Below, in pieces: positions 54,654 through 61,930 of a DNA stretch of 64,000 nt. The position numbers and the translations under genes were made by a program. Position 1 is the stretch's first letter; the number at the start of each line of letters is the position of its first letter. This DNA comes from Bog-105 sp965277435 (GTDB lineage Bacteria > Acidobacteriota > Terriglobia > Bryobacterales > Bryobacteraceae), in assembly GCA_965277435.1 (NCBI GenBank), contig OZ255821.1, positions 3,472,001-3,536,000 of the forward strand, written 5' to 3'. A model generated the notes under the pieces. That model ran no database searches. It was not told the DNA's origin and was given only the letters and a program-made list of their open reading frames with translations.

Positions 54654-55643
54654 TTACTTTTCTTCCCCCAACCGATAAAACCGGTACCGGATCGCCCACT
54701 TTACCTTCTTGCCCCGCTCCACATGCAACTTGATATACGCCTCCGGACAAACCGTCGTCCGAATCGACCATAAATACAATTTCGACATCGGATGATCGCC
54801 AGTTTCCCGGACTCCCACGCCGGCCTTGCTATTTTCCACCCGGATATCGTTGTCCGACGCGCTGCTCCCAAATCCCTCCAAGTAGCTGGCCACCGAATCC
54901 TCACGCGATTCCGACAGCTCCCGCCGGTACACAATCTCATCCCCGCGCACTTCCGCCGCACCTTTCAAATCCTGTTTCGCCTGCACGCGAAAGGGCAGCT
55001 TGATCGAAACCGCCGGCCCTGTTGGCTGGCCATCGATCACATAAAAGTCGTGATCATACACTTCGGTGTCGATCATCCGCTTGCCTGTATTCTTCAACGT
55101 ATGCTCCAGCACCAGTTCCGGTTTGCCCTTTACTAAGCGCACGGTCTTCGAGTACACATAGGCATATCCATCCACGCCCTTTAACTCCTGCACAAACTCC
55201 ACTCGATCGGCATGCGGCCGGATAATCCACGTCCCGGTGTTCACGATCTTGTAGCCCTTCGCAAACTCGTACGGCGAGTCGTCCGGCTTCTGCAAGACGC
55301 CCACGCCAATTTTTACAAACAGGCCACCCGTTTTCGCTTCTCCAAAACCTAGCGCTCCATCTTCGGAGCGGAACTCCTCCACGGGACCCGTTATCGCATC
55401 ATGCAACGTGGGTTCGTATTTCGGAAACCACACCCCGAAAAAATTATGCCCTTGATACTCGAGCCGCGAAATGACGCCGGACCAGTCGAACCGGCCGCCC
55501 CGGTAATATCCGTTCTCCGCGCTCGGCAAATACAATTTCGCCCGTACTACACCGTTGCTGATCTCAGCCTGCGGAGGATTCGCCGCCATCGCCGGCCAGC
55601 CGGCCGCTGCCACCAATACGCTCCAAACGGCTAAAGTCTTCAA
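54654..55643 (-). CDS. Secreted protein, possible mutarotase-like beta-sandwich
   Basis: 329 residues with a signal peptide (AVWSVLVAAAGWPAMAANPP). Mostly beta-strand sequence, such as AEISNGVVRAKLYLP, GGRFDWSGVISRLEY and LVLEHTLKNTGKRMIDTEVY, which resembles galactose-mutarotase-like sandwiches. No catalytic residues assigned; family not recognised. It overlaps the end of the HpnI-type gene by ATGA and so is co-transcribed with it. Confidence 0.65.
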   Translation of the reverse strand: MKTLAVWSVLVAAAGWPAMAANPPQAEISNGVVRAKLYLPSAENGYYRGGRFDWSGVISRLEYQGHNFFGVWFPKYEPTLHDAITGPVEEFRSEDGALGFGEAKTGGLFVKIGVGVLQKPDDSPYEFAKGYKIVNTGTWIIRPHADRVEFVQELKGVDGYAYVYSKTVRLVKGKPELVLEHTLKNTGKRMIDTEVYDHDFYVIDGQPTGPAVSIKLPFRVQAKQDLKGAAEVRGDEIVYRRELSESREDSVASYLEGFGSSASDNDIRVENSKAGVGVRETGDHPMSKLYLWSIRTTVCPEAYIKLHVERGKKVKWAIRYRFYRLGEEK

Positions 55644-56797
55644 TTGCTTTTCCCCACTGGCACCAGCTCTCCCTGCCGGATATAGTATTCCGCACCGCGC
55701 CAGCGCACACTGCTCCTGGCAAAGCTAGCCACCCAGATCACGAACGCCATTGCATCCCACAGCGGAATCAAAAACAGTTTCCGCGCCATCGATTTCTGCT
55801 TCAATCCATACCCGCCGATGATCCACGTCATCACGCATCGCAATAATAGATACGTCGCCAGGTAAACCGCCGCCACCGTCCTCGAAGGAGCCACCACCGC
55901 AGCCAGAATCGACCACGGCAATCCCTGCGTGAACAACAATCCGAAATGTCCCCACGGCCGCATATGCCGCATCACCACAATCCAGCGCAGCCGCTTATGC
56001 AGCAGTTCCTTGAACGATCCGAAATCCGCCACGGTCTCCACCGCGTACGGCAGCAGTTCCACCTCCGCCCCTTGTTCCGCCACCAGCCGCCCAATCAGTA
56101 AATCGTCGCCCGGCCGGTTCTCAATCGCCTCATAACCTCCGAACTTCGCCAGCTGGGACTTCGTCGTAGCAATCGTCGGACCTAACGCAAATTTCACCCC
56201 ATCCAGTTCGCGCGCCACAAAAATGCCCGCATAGAAATCCGAAAACATCCCCACCGATTGCAACTCATCGGCGAAGGTGTCTTCCGACAGGGGCACGTAC
56301 GGCAACGTCACCGCGCCAATCTTTGGATCTGCCAATGGCTGCACCACAGTCTTTAGATAGTCGGGCCGCGCCCGCACGTCGCTGTCGTTAATCACCACCA
56401 CTTCATACTTCGCTTCACTTACCAGCCGTGACAATTTGGCCGATTTATCATTCAGCGCCGAACGGTTCGATCCCAACAGCACGCGGATCGAACGTTCCGG
56501 GAAGTCTCGCTTCAGCCTGTCCAACACTTCGAGCACCGCTGCATTGTCGACATCCACGCAAAACACTAGTTCATACTCGGGATAGTCTTGCCGGCACAAG
56601 CTCGCGAAGTTTTCGTACGCACCTGCATCGAGGCCCTTGACCGGCTTTAAATTGCTCACCGGAGGCGTGAACCGGGGCGCCTTCGCATAAGGATCCGGGC
56701 GTATGAAAAACCGCAGCGAACCAAAAATGGCTAATAAGTAGTAGACGAAAGGCGAAGCCGCAACTACCAGGATGGTCCAAAGAATCGGCTCAGGCAT
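55640..56797 (-). CDS. hpnI: GT2/GT21 glycosyltransferase of ceramide-glucosyltransferase/HpnI type
   Basis: 385 residues. N-terminal membrane helix (ILWTILVVAASPFVYYLLAI), then a GT-A domain with the D1, D2, D3 and RxxRW motifs of the family: FCVDVDN, VINDSDVRARPDYL, RPGDDLLIGRLV and HKRLRWIVVMRHM. C-terminal helices follow. Close relatives are HpnI, which adds GlcNAc to bacteriohopanetetrol, and glucosylceramide synthase. No other hopanoid gene is in the window, so a different lipid acceptor is possible. Confidence 0.75.
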   Translation of the reverse strand: MPEPILWTILVVAASPFVYYLLAIFGSLRFFIRPDPYAKAPRFTPPVSNLKPVKGLDAGAYENFASLCRQDYPEYELVFCVDVDNAAVLEVLDRLKRDFPERSIRVLLGSNRSALNDKSAKLSRLVSEAKYEVVVINDSDVRARPDYLKTVVQPLADPKIGAVTLPYVPLSEDTFADELQSVGMFSDFYAGIFVARELDGVKFALGPTIATTKSQLAKFGGYEAIENRPGDDLLIGRLVAEQGAEVELLPYAVETVADFGSFKELLHKRLRWIVVMRHMRPWGHFGLLFTQGLPWSILAAVVAPSRTVAAVYLATYLLLRCVMTWIIGGYGLKQKSMARKLFLIPLWDAMAFVIWVASFARSSVRWRGAEYYIRQGELVPVGKSN

Positions 56798-56974
56798 GAA
56801 GAAAATGACTTACGCGGGCTGTTTTCAGAGTTGTTTCATTCTCTCTGGCTAGACTGGTTGAGTAACACCCGAGTTTAGCGAACCTACTTTCATGTCTCTC
56901 CCTTGCCGGCGACTCCCTACTGTCAACAGATCACCTCTAGTGCAGGCTCAATGTCACCCTGGAGGTTTCTCTCT

Positions 56975-58894
56975 TTGTGCGGCATAGCAGGTTTCACTCA
57001 TCTCCGCTCTCCTGCGCCCCGCACCCGCATCCAGGCTGCTGTCGAGTCGCTTCGACACCGCGGTCCGGATCAGCAAGGCGTGTTTCAATCCCCCTTTGTT
57101 TCACTCGGCGCTGCCCGTCTTAAGATTCTCGATCTCGCGGCCGGTGATCAGCCTATTCTGTCGCCAGACGGCGACGCCATCATCGTCTTCAACGGCGAGA
57201 TCTACAATCACCTCGAACTCCGCCCAGAACTCGAATCTCTTGGCTTCCAATTCCGCACGCACAGCGATACCGAAACCGTCCTTGCGGCCTTTCTTCACTG
57301 GGATCTTGCCTGCTTTTCGCGACTCCGCGGCATGTTCGCCGTTGCCCTCTGGACTGAGTCTTCCCGCCGCCTCGTCTTAGCCCGCGACCGCCTCGGCATC
57401 AAGCCCCTTTACGTCGCTCACCGTCACCGCGATCTCTACTTTGGCTCCGAACTGAAAACCCTCTTTCTTCATCCTGAGATCGACCGCACCCTCTCGCCTT
57501 CCGCCCTCGATTGTTATCTCGCTCTCAATTACGCTCCTGGCTCTAACAGCATGGTCGAAGGCATCGAACGCCTGCCACCCGGCTCTTGGCTGGAATGGCG
57601 CGAGGGCGAGATCCGTTCGGATCGTTACTGGCAGTTCCCCTCGCTCGAGCCGCGCAGCCGCTCCTTTGCTGACGCTCAAGAAGAACTCGACTCCTTGCTC
57701 AGCCAATCCGTGGCCGAGCACTTTCTCTCCGATGTGCCCCTCGGCCTCTGGCTTAGCGGCGGACTCGATTCCTCCACCATCCTGCACTACGCCGCGCAAC
57801 GATCTTCCGAGCCCATCCGCACCTATTCCGTCGCCTTCTCCGGACGCAGTTTCGATGAGGGCTCCATCAGCGCGCGCGTCGCCGCCCATTACGGCGCTCG
57901 TCACGAACAACTCGATCTCGATGAAAACTCGGATCTCTGCCAAGCCATCGAGCACTTCCCCGATTTCTTCGACGAACCCAACGGCGATGGCGGTGCGCTT
58001 CCCGTCTGGTTTCTTTCCAAGCTCACTCGTCAAACCGCCACTGTCGCCTTTAGCGGCGAAGGCGCGGACGAAATGTTCGCCGGCTACTTAACCCATCGCG
58101 CCAGCGAACTAGGCCGGCTTGCGCGCCGTTGGCCCGCCCCTCTCCTCCGTCTGGCTCAATCGGCCGCTGCCCTGCTCCCTGTCTCCGACGACAAAATCAG
58201 CTTCGAATATAAACTCAAGCGTTTTCTCGCCGGCAGCTTGCTGTCGCCTCTGCGCGGTCATACCTTCTGGAATGGAACTTTTTCCGAGAGCGAAAAAAAC
58301 AGCCTTGTCCAGCATCCCCTACCTCTCGCCTTCGAGCGCCTCCTTGCTGACTTCGCTCCCCCAAATCCCCCTCTCGAAGCCTTTCTGCGCTTCGATCAGA
58401 CTTTCTTCCTGCCCGACGACATCCTCATGAAAGTCGATCGCATGAGTATGGCCCACTCCGTCGAAGTTCGTCCGCCTTTTCTCGATCACCGCATCGTCGA
58501 GTTCGCCGCTTCCCTCCCCACACATTTCAAAATCCAGGGCTCCCGCCAAAAAATAATCCTGAAAGAATTGATGAAGCACAAACTGCCGTCCTTCATCATG
58601 GGCCGCCCCAAGATTGGCCTCGATTTCCCCGCTCACGACTGGTTGCGCGGCCCGCTTCGTGAACTCCTTCTCGATACGCTCTCGACCGCCGAAGCCTCCT
58701 ATAGCGACTTCTTTCGTTTCGACGCCATCCGGCGTCACGTACAGGCTCACTTGAGCCGCCGCGCAAACCTCGGGTATCACCTCTGGGGCTTGCTGATCTT
58801 ATTTCTTTGGATGAATCGATGGCAGATCCAGTGCGCACCCTCGACCAGCAGCCACAAACTGGTCGGCGTCGGTCAATTACTTACATCTACTTAG
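56975..58894 (+). CDS. asnB: Asparagine synthase (glutamine-hydrolysing)
   Basis: 639 residues. The TTG at 56975 is the start because the glutaminase nucleophile must be residue 2 (TTG-TGC, CGIAGFTHLRS) and GGAGG (56961-56965) lies nine bases before it. N-terminal glutaminase domain: LRHRGPDQQGVFQ, VFNGEIYNHLELR, RTHSDTETVLAAF. C-terminal synthetase domain: LWLSGGLDSSTIL (PP-loop ATP site near residue 270) and AFSGEGADEMFAGYLTHRA. It makes asparagine from aspartate and glutamine, or amidates a related substrate. The 3' end overlaps the next gene by 76 bases. Confidence 0.95.
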   Translation: MCGIAGFTHLRSPAPRTRIQAAVESLRHRGPDQQGVFQSPFVSLGAARLKILDLAAGDQPILSPDGDAIIVFNGEIYNHLELRPELESLGFQFRTHSDTETVLAAFLHWDLACFSRLRGMFAVALWTESSRRLVLARDRLGIKPLYVAHRHRDLYFGSELKTLFLHPEIDRTLSPSALDCYLALNYAPGSNSMVEGIERLPPGSWLEWREGEIRSDRYWQFPSLEPRSRSFADAQEELDSLLSQSVAEHFLSDVPLGLWLSGGLDSSTILHYAAQRSSEPIRTYSVAFSGRSFDEGSISARVAAHYGARHEQLDLDENSDLCQAIEHFPDFFDEPNGDGGALPVWFLSKLTRQTATVAFSGEGADEMFAGYLTHRASELGRLARRWPAPLLRLAQSAAALLPVSDDKISFEYKLKRFLAGSLLSPLRGHTFWNGTFSESEKNSLVQHPLPLAFERLLADFAPPNPPLEAFLRFDQTFFLPDDILMKVDRMSMAHSVEVRPPFLDHRIVEFAASLPTHFKIQGSRQKIILKELMKHKLPSFIMGRPKIGLDFPAHDWLRGPLRELLLDTLSTAEASYSDFFRFDAIRRHVQAHLSRRANLGYHLWGLLILFLWMNRWQIQCAPSTSSHKLVGVGQLLTST

Positions 58895-60642
58895 TCGTCT
58901 TACTCGTCGCTGCTGCCGTTTATCTCGCGTGCATTGTCTCGCCGCCTTCCCTCATGGACGACGTTGACGCTGTACAGGCGCAGATCGCCCGTAACATGCT
59001 TTCCTCCGGCGACTGGGTTACCGCTCGAATCGATGGCGTGATCTATCTCGAAAAGGCTCCGCTCATTTACTGGCTCCTTGCGCTCTGTTACAAGGTCTTT
59101 GGCGTTCACGACTGGGCCGCCCGTCTCCCCGTCGCCTTCTCCTCGATCGCACTCGCCTGGCTGACTGCCGCTTTTGCTCGGTGGGCTTTCGGCAAACGCG
59201 CCGCACTTTACTCGGGTCTGGTCATGGCCACCTGCGTCGGCCTTTTCCTCTTTACCCGCATCCAGATACCTGACGTCATGCAGACCTTCACCGTGGCGCT
59301 GTCTCTCTGGGCTTTCCTGCGCCTGCTCGAAGACGATGAGCCGCGCCCTCGTTTGTGGGCCTTTCTGCTCGCCGCCAGTTTAGGTGTCGGCTTACTGGTC
59401 AAAAGCCTCATCGGCGTAGTCTTTCCTCTCGGCGCAGCCCTCGTCTATCTTGCTCTCACCCGCCGCCTCTTCGACCTTTCTATCTGGGGTCGCTTCCGTC
59501 CACTATCGAGTGTCTTGCTTATCCTCGCCATCGCCGCCCCCTGGCACATCCTTGCGATGCTGCGCAATCCACCCTACTTCGACTTCACCATGCACAGCGT
59601 CCCAGGCGAGTATCATGGTTTCTTCTGGTTCTTCTTCATCAACGAGCAGTTACTCCGCTTTCTAAATCTGCGCTACCCGCGCGATTACAATACTGTCCCT
59701 CGACTCTACTTCTGGCTCTTTCACTTACTCTGGCTCTTTCCGTGGAGCGTTTATCTCCCGGCCGCTGTAAGACTGACTTACCGGCCCGTCGACCGTGCAA
59801 GCCGCACCCGATTACTCGCCCTCTGCTGGATCGGCTTCATCCTGGTCTTCTTTAGCTTCTCCACAACGCAAGAGTATTATTCGATGCCCTGCTATCCGGG
59901 CTTCGCCCTGCTCATCGGCTCCGCTATGGCGGCAGGCGGCCGCTGGATCCAAGTAGGAACCAAAGTGTTGGCCACCATCAGCGCCATCTGCTCCATCGCT
60001 GCGTTGGGCTTATGGTTCGCCGTCCGACACACTCCCGCTCCCGGAGACATCTCATTAGCCTTAAGCCGTCATCCAGCCGCTTACACCCTTTCCCTCGGCC
60101 ACATGGAGGACTTGACCATCCCCGCTCTGGCCTATTTGCGTGTGCCGTTATTCCTCGCTGCGCTCGCCTTTTTAATCGGCGCAGTCGGCAACTTCGCCGC
60201 ATCCCGTCGCAGCAAACCGTTTTTCGCGACTGCCCTCATGATGGTCGTCTTTTACCAGGCCGCCCGCCTCGCGCTCGTTTCGTTCGATCCATTCCTCGGG
60301 TCGCGTCCGCTCGCCGATGCTCTGCTGCACGCGCCACCCGGCGAGTTGGTGATCGATCATCACTACTACACTTACTCGTCAATCTTCTTTTACACAAACC
60401 GCACAGCCTGGCTGCTGAACGGCCGCTTTAACAATCTCGTTTACGGCTCCTACGCGCCCGGAGCACCCAATGTTTTCCTAGACGACCAGCAATGGATTCA
60501 ACTCTGGCAAAAACCTGCCCGCTGCTACTTAGTAGCAAGCGAGCAATCCATCACGAGATTAGCTCAATTGGTGGGTTCTAAGAATGTGCTAACGGTTTCT
60601 GAGAGCGGCGGCAAGTCGCTGGTCACTAATCACGCCTATTAG
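58819..60642 (+). CDS. GT39/ArnT-like membrane glycosyltransferase
   Basis: About 607 residues. ATG 58819 (MADPVRTLDQQ) is used; an in-frame TTG at 58807 adds four residues. About 11 hydrophobic helices; the first periplasmic loop has MDDVDAVQAQIARNMLSSGD with the catalytic acidic pair, then GVIYLEKAPLIYWLLALCYK, both standard for PMT/ArnT-type transferases using polyprenyl-phosphate sugars. The last 150 residues form a soluble periplasmic domain. Targets could be lipid A, protein or polysaccharide. Embedded 76 bases into asnB, so coupled to it. Confidence 0.85.
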   Translation: MADPVRTLDQQPQTGRRRSITYIYLVVLLVAAAVYLACIVSPPSLMDDVDAVQAQIARNMLSSGDWVTARIDGVIYLEKAPLIYWLLALCYKVFGVHDWAARLPVAFSSIALAWLTAAFARWAFGKRAALYSGLVMATCVGLFLFTRIQIPDVMQTFTVALSLWAFLRLLEDDEPRPRLWAFLLAASLGVGLLVKSLIGVVFPLGAALVYLALTRRLFDLSIWGRFRPLSSVLLILAIAAPWHILAMLRNPPYFDFTMHSVPGEYHGFFWFFFINEQLLRFLNLRYPRDYNTVPRLYFWLFHLLWLFPWSVYLPAAVRLTYRPVDRASRTRLLALCWIGFILVFFSFSTTQEYYSMPCYPGFALLIGSAMAAGGRWIQVGTKVLATISAICSIAALGLWFAVRHTPAPGDISLALSRHPAAYTLSLGHMEDLTIPALAYLRVPLFLAALAFLIGAVGNFAASRRSKPFFATALMMVVFYQAARLALVSFDPFLGSRPLADALLHAPPGELVIDHHYYTYSSIFFYTNRTAWLLNGRFNNLVYGSYAPGAPNVFLDDQQWIQLWQKPARCYLVASEQSITRLAQLVGSKNVLTVSESGGKSLVTNHAY

Positions 60643-60799
60643 TGTGCGTAGAACTGACTTTATCACCGTGGCTATCGCCCGTTTGCATTCGGCAACATTA
60701 GCGACATTGGTCTGGCAACCGGGCGCGGACATTCAGTAGAAACAATCTTCTTCATTCGCAACGTGCTGCCGGAGTCTTTGGTGCAACAATAGTCGCTTC

Positions 60800-61681
60800 A
60801 TGACATATCGGCAAAGCGTCTCTATTCGTTTCGCATTGGCCACTGCTCTTGCGGTCTTGGTACATGCGCAGAATCCAGCACCGGCTCCATTAGTTGTCCA
60901 TCCGCTATCTGGAGATGTTTATTGGGTTGAAGGTGGCGGCGGGAATAGTGGCGTCATCGTCGGGGAGAACGGAGTGATCGTTATCGACGCCAAAATTTCT
61001 CCGGCTACTGCCAAAGAGTTACTGGATGATATTCGCAAGTTGACGCCCAAATCAATAAACACGGTAATCTTGACCCATAGCGACCGGGATCATGTAAACG
61101 GGCTAGCGGCTTTTCCTGCGGGCCTCAGCATCATTGCTCACGAGAACGAAAAGAAAGAACAGCAGCACGCAATTAGTGCCGGGGGTAAGGATGCGCCCCC
61201 AGTGGACCACCTTCCAACGCGCGTCATCACGGCTGACAAAGATCACTTAAAACTCGACGATGTTTCACTCGAACTGCTGCATTGGGGGCCCGCTCATACC
61301 AGCGGCGATCTCGTGATTTATCTGCCGCAGCAGAAAATCGTCTTCACTGGAGACATCATTACAAACAGGCCCGATCCTCTAATTCATTCGGAAAAGGGTG
61401 GATCGTCCGCAGGCTGGATAGCGGCCGCCAAAGGCATAGTTGCCTTGGATGCAAATACCTTCATTCCCGGACATGGTAAGCCGGAAACAAAGTTAGAAGT
61501 GCAGCAATATTTGGCTCACGCCGAAACGAAGCGGGCGAAAATCAAGGAATTGGTAACGCAGGGTAAATCTCTCGATGAAATCAAACGGGAGGTCGCCGAT
61601 CCTCCGCCCACTCAGGGTGGAAACAGTCCTGCGTTCGCAACTTTCACGGAAGTTGTGTATCAGGAACTTGCCAGAAAGTAA
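60800..61681 (+). CDS. Secreted metallo-beta-lactamase-fold hydrolase
   Basis: 293 residues with a signal peptide (FALATALAVLVHAQ). The motif VILTHSDRDHVNGLAAF is the H-x-D-x-D-H variant of the MBL metal site; further ligands are in LELLHWGPAHTSGDLVIYL, KIVFTGDIITNRPD and TFIPGHGKPETKL. The family includes quinoprotein-relay and SoxH-type enzymes as well as hydrolases of thioesters and lactones; substrate unknown. The start at ATG 60800 has no strong ribosome site. About 150 bases upstream hold a possible coding remnant. Confidence 0.88.
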   Translation: MTYRQSVSIRFALATALAVLVHAQNPAPAPLVVHPLSGDVYWVEGGGGNSGVIVGENGVIVIDAKISPATAKELLDDIRKLTPKSINTVILTHSDRDHVNGLAAFPAGLSIIAHENEKKEQQHAISAGGKDAPPVDHLPTRVITADKDHLKLDDVSLELLHWGPAHTSGDLVIYLPQQKIVFTGDIITNRPDPLIHSEKGGSSAGWIAAAKGIVALDANTFIPGHGKPETKLEVQQYLAHAETKRAKIKELVTQGKSLDEIKREVADPPPTQGGNSPAFATFTEVVYQELARK

Positions 61682-61716
61682 CGTTTCGTCCCATAGCTAT
61701 TCGTCCGATCTATGCC

Positions 61717-61794
61717 CTAATGATGATTGAAAAGGAACCACAGAATAATCAGTCCGCCGGGAACTCCCAAAATCCATGCCAGTAGGTATTTCAT
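61717..61794 (-). CDS. 25-residue single-helix membrane peptide
   Basis: ATG at the complement of 61792-61794, stop TAG at 61717-61719. It begins MKYLLAWILGVPGG and ends FLFNHH, one hydrophobic helix with a Gly-Val-Pro-Gly kink, resembling a group of tiny conserved bacterial membrane peptides of unknown role. GAGG lies eight bases upstream of the ATG. It is shorter than most gene-finder limits. Immediately upstream on the same strand another hydrophobic segment (LAVSVSGLIAVTYVVATK) is readable, without a normal start. Confidence 0.55.
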   Translation of the reverse strand: MKYLLAWILGVPGGLIILWFLFNHH

Positions 61795-61930
61795 GTCTCT
61801 GCCTCGCAAACTTCCCAAGCAACTTAGTAGCCACCACGTAAGTCACTGCGATTAAACCACTGACGCTAACTGCCAGCAGACGTCATAAAGCAGAAAAAAC
61901 ACATGCTGGGAAAAATGTTCCTGCCTTCAC

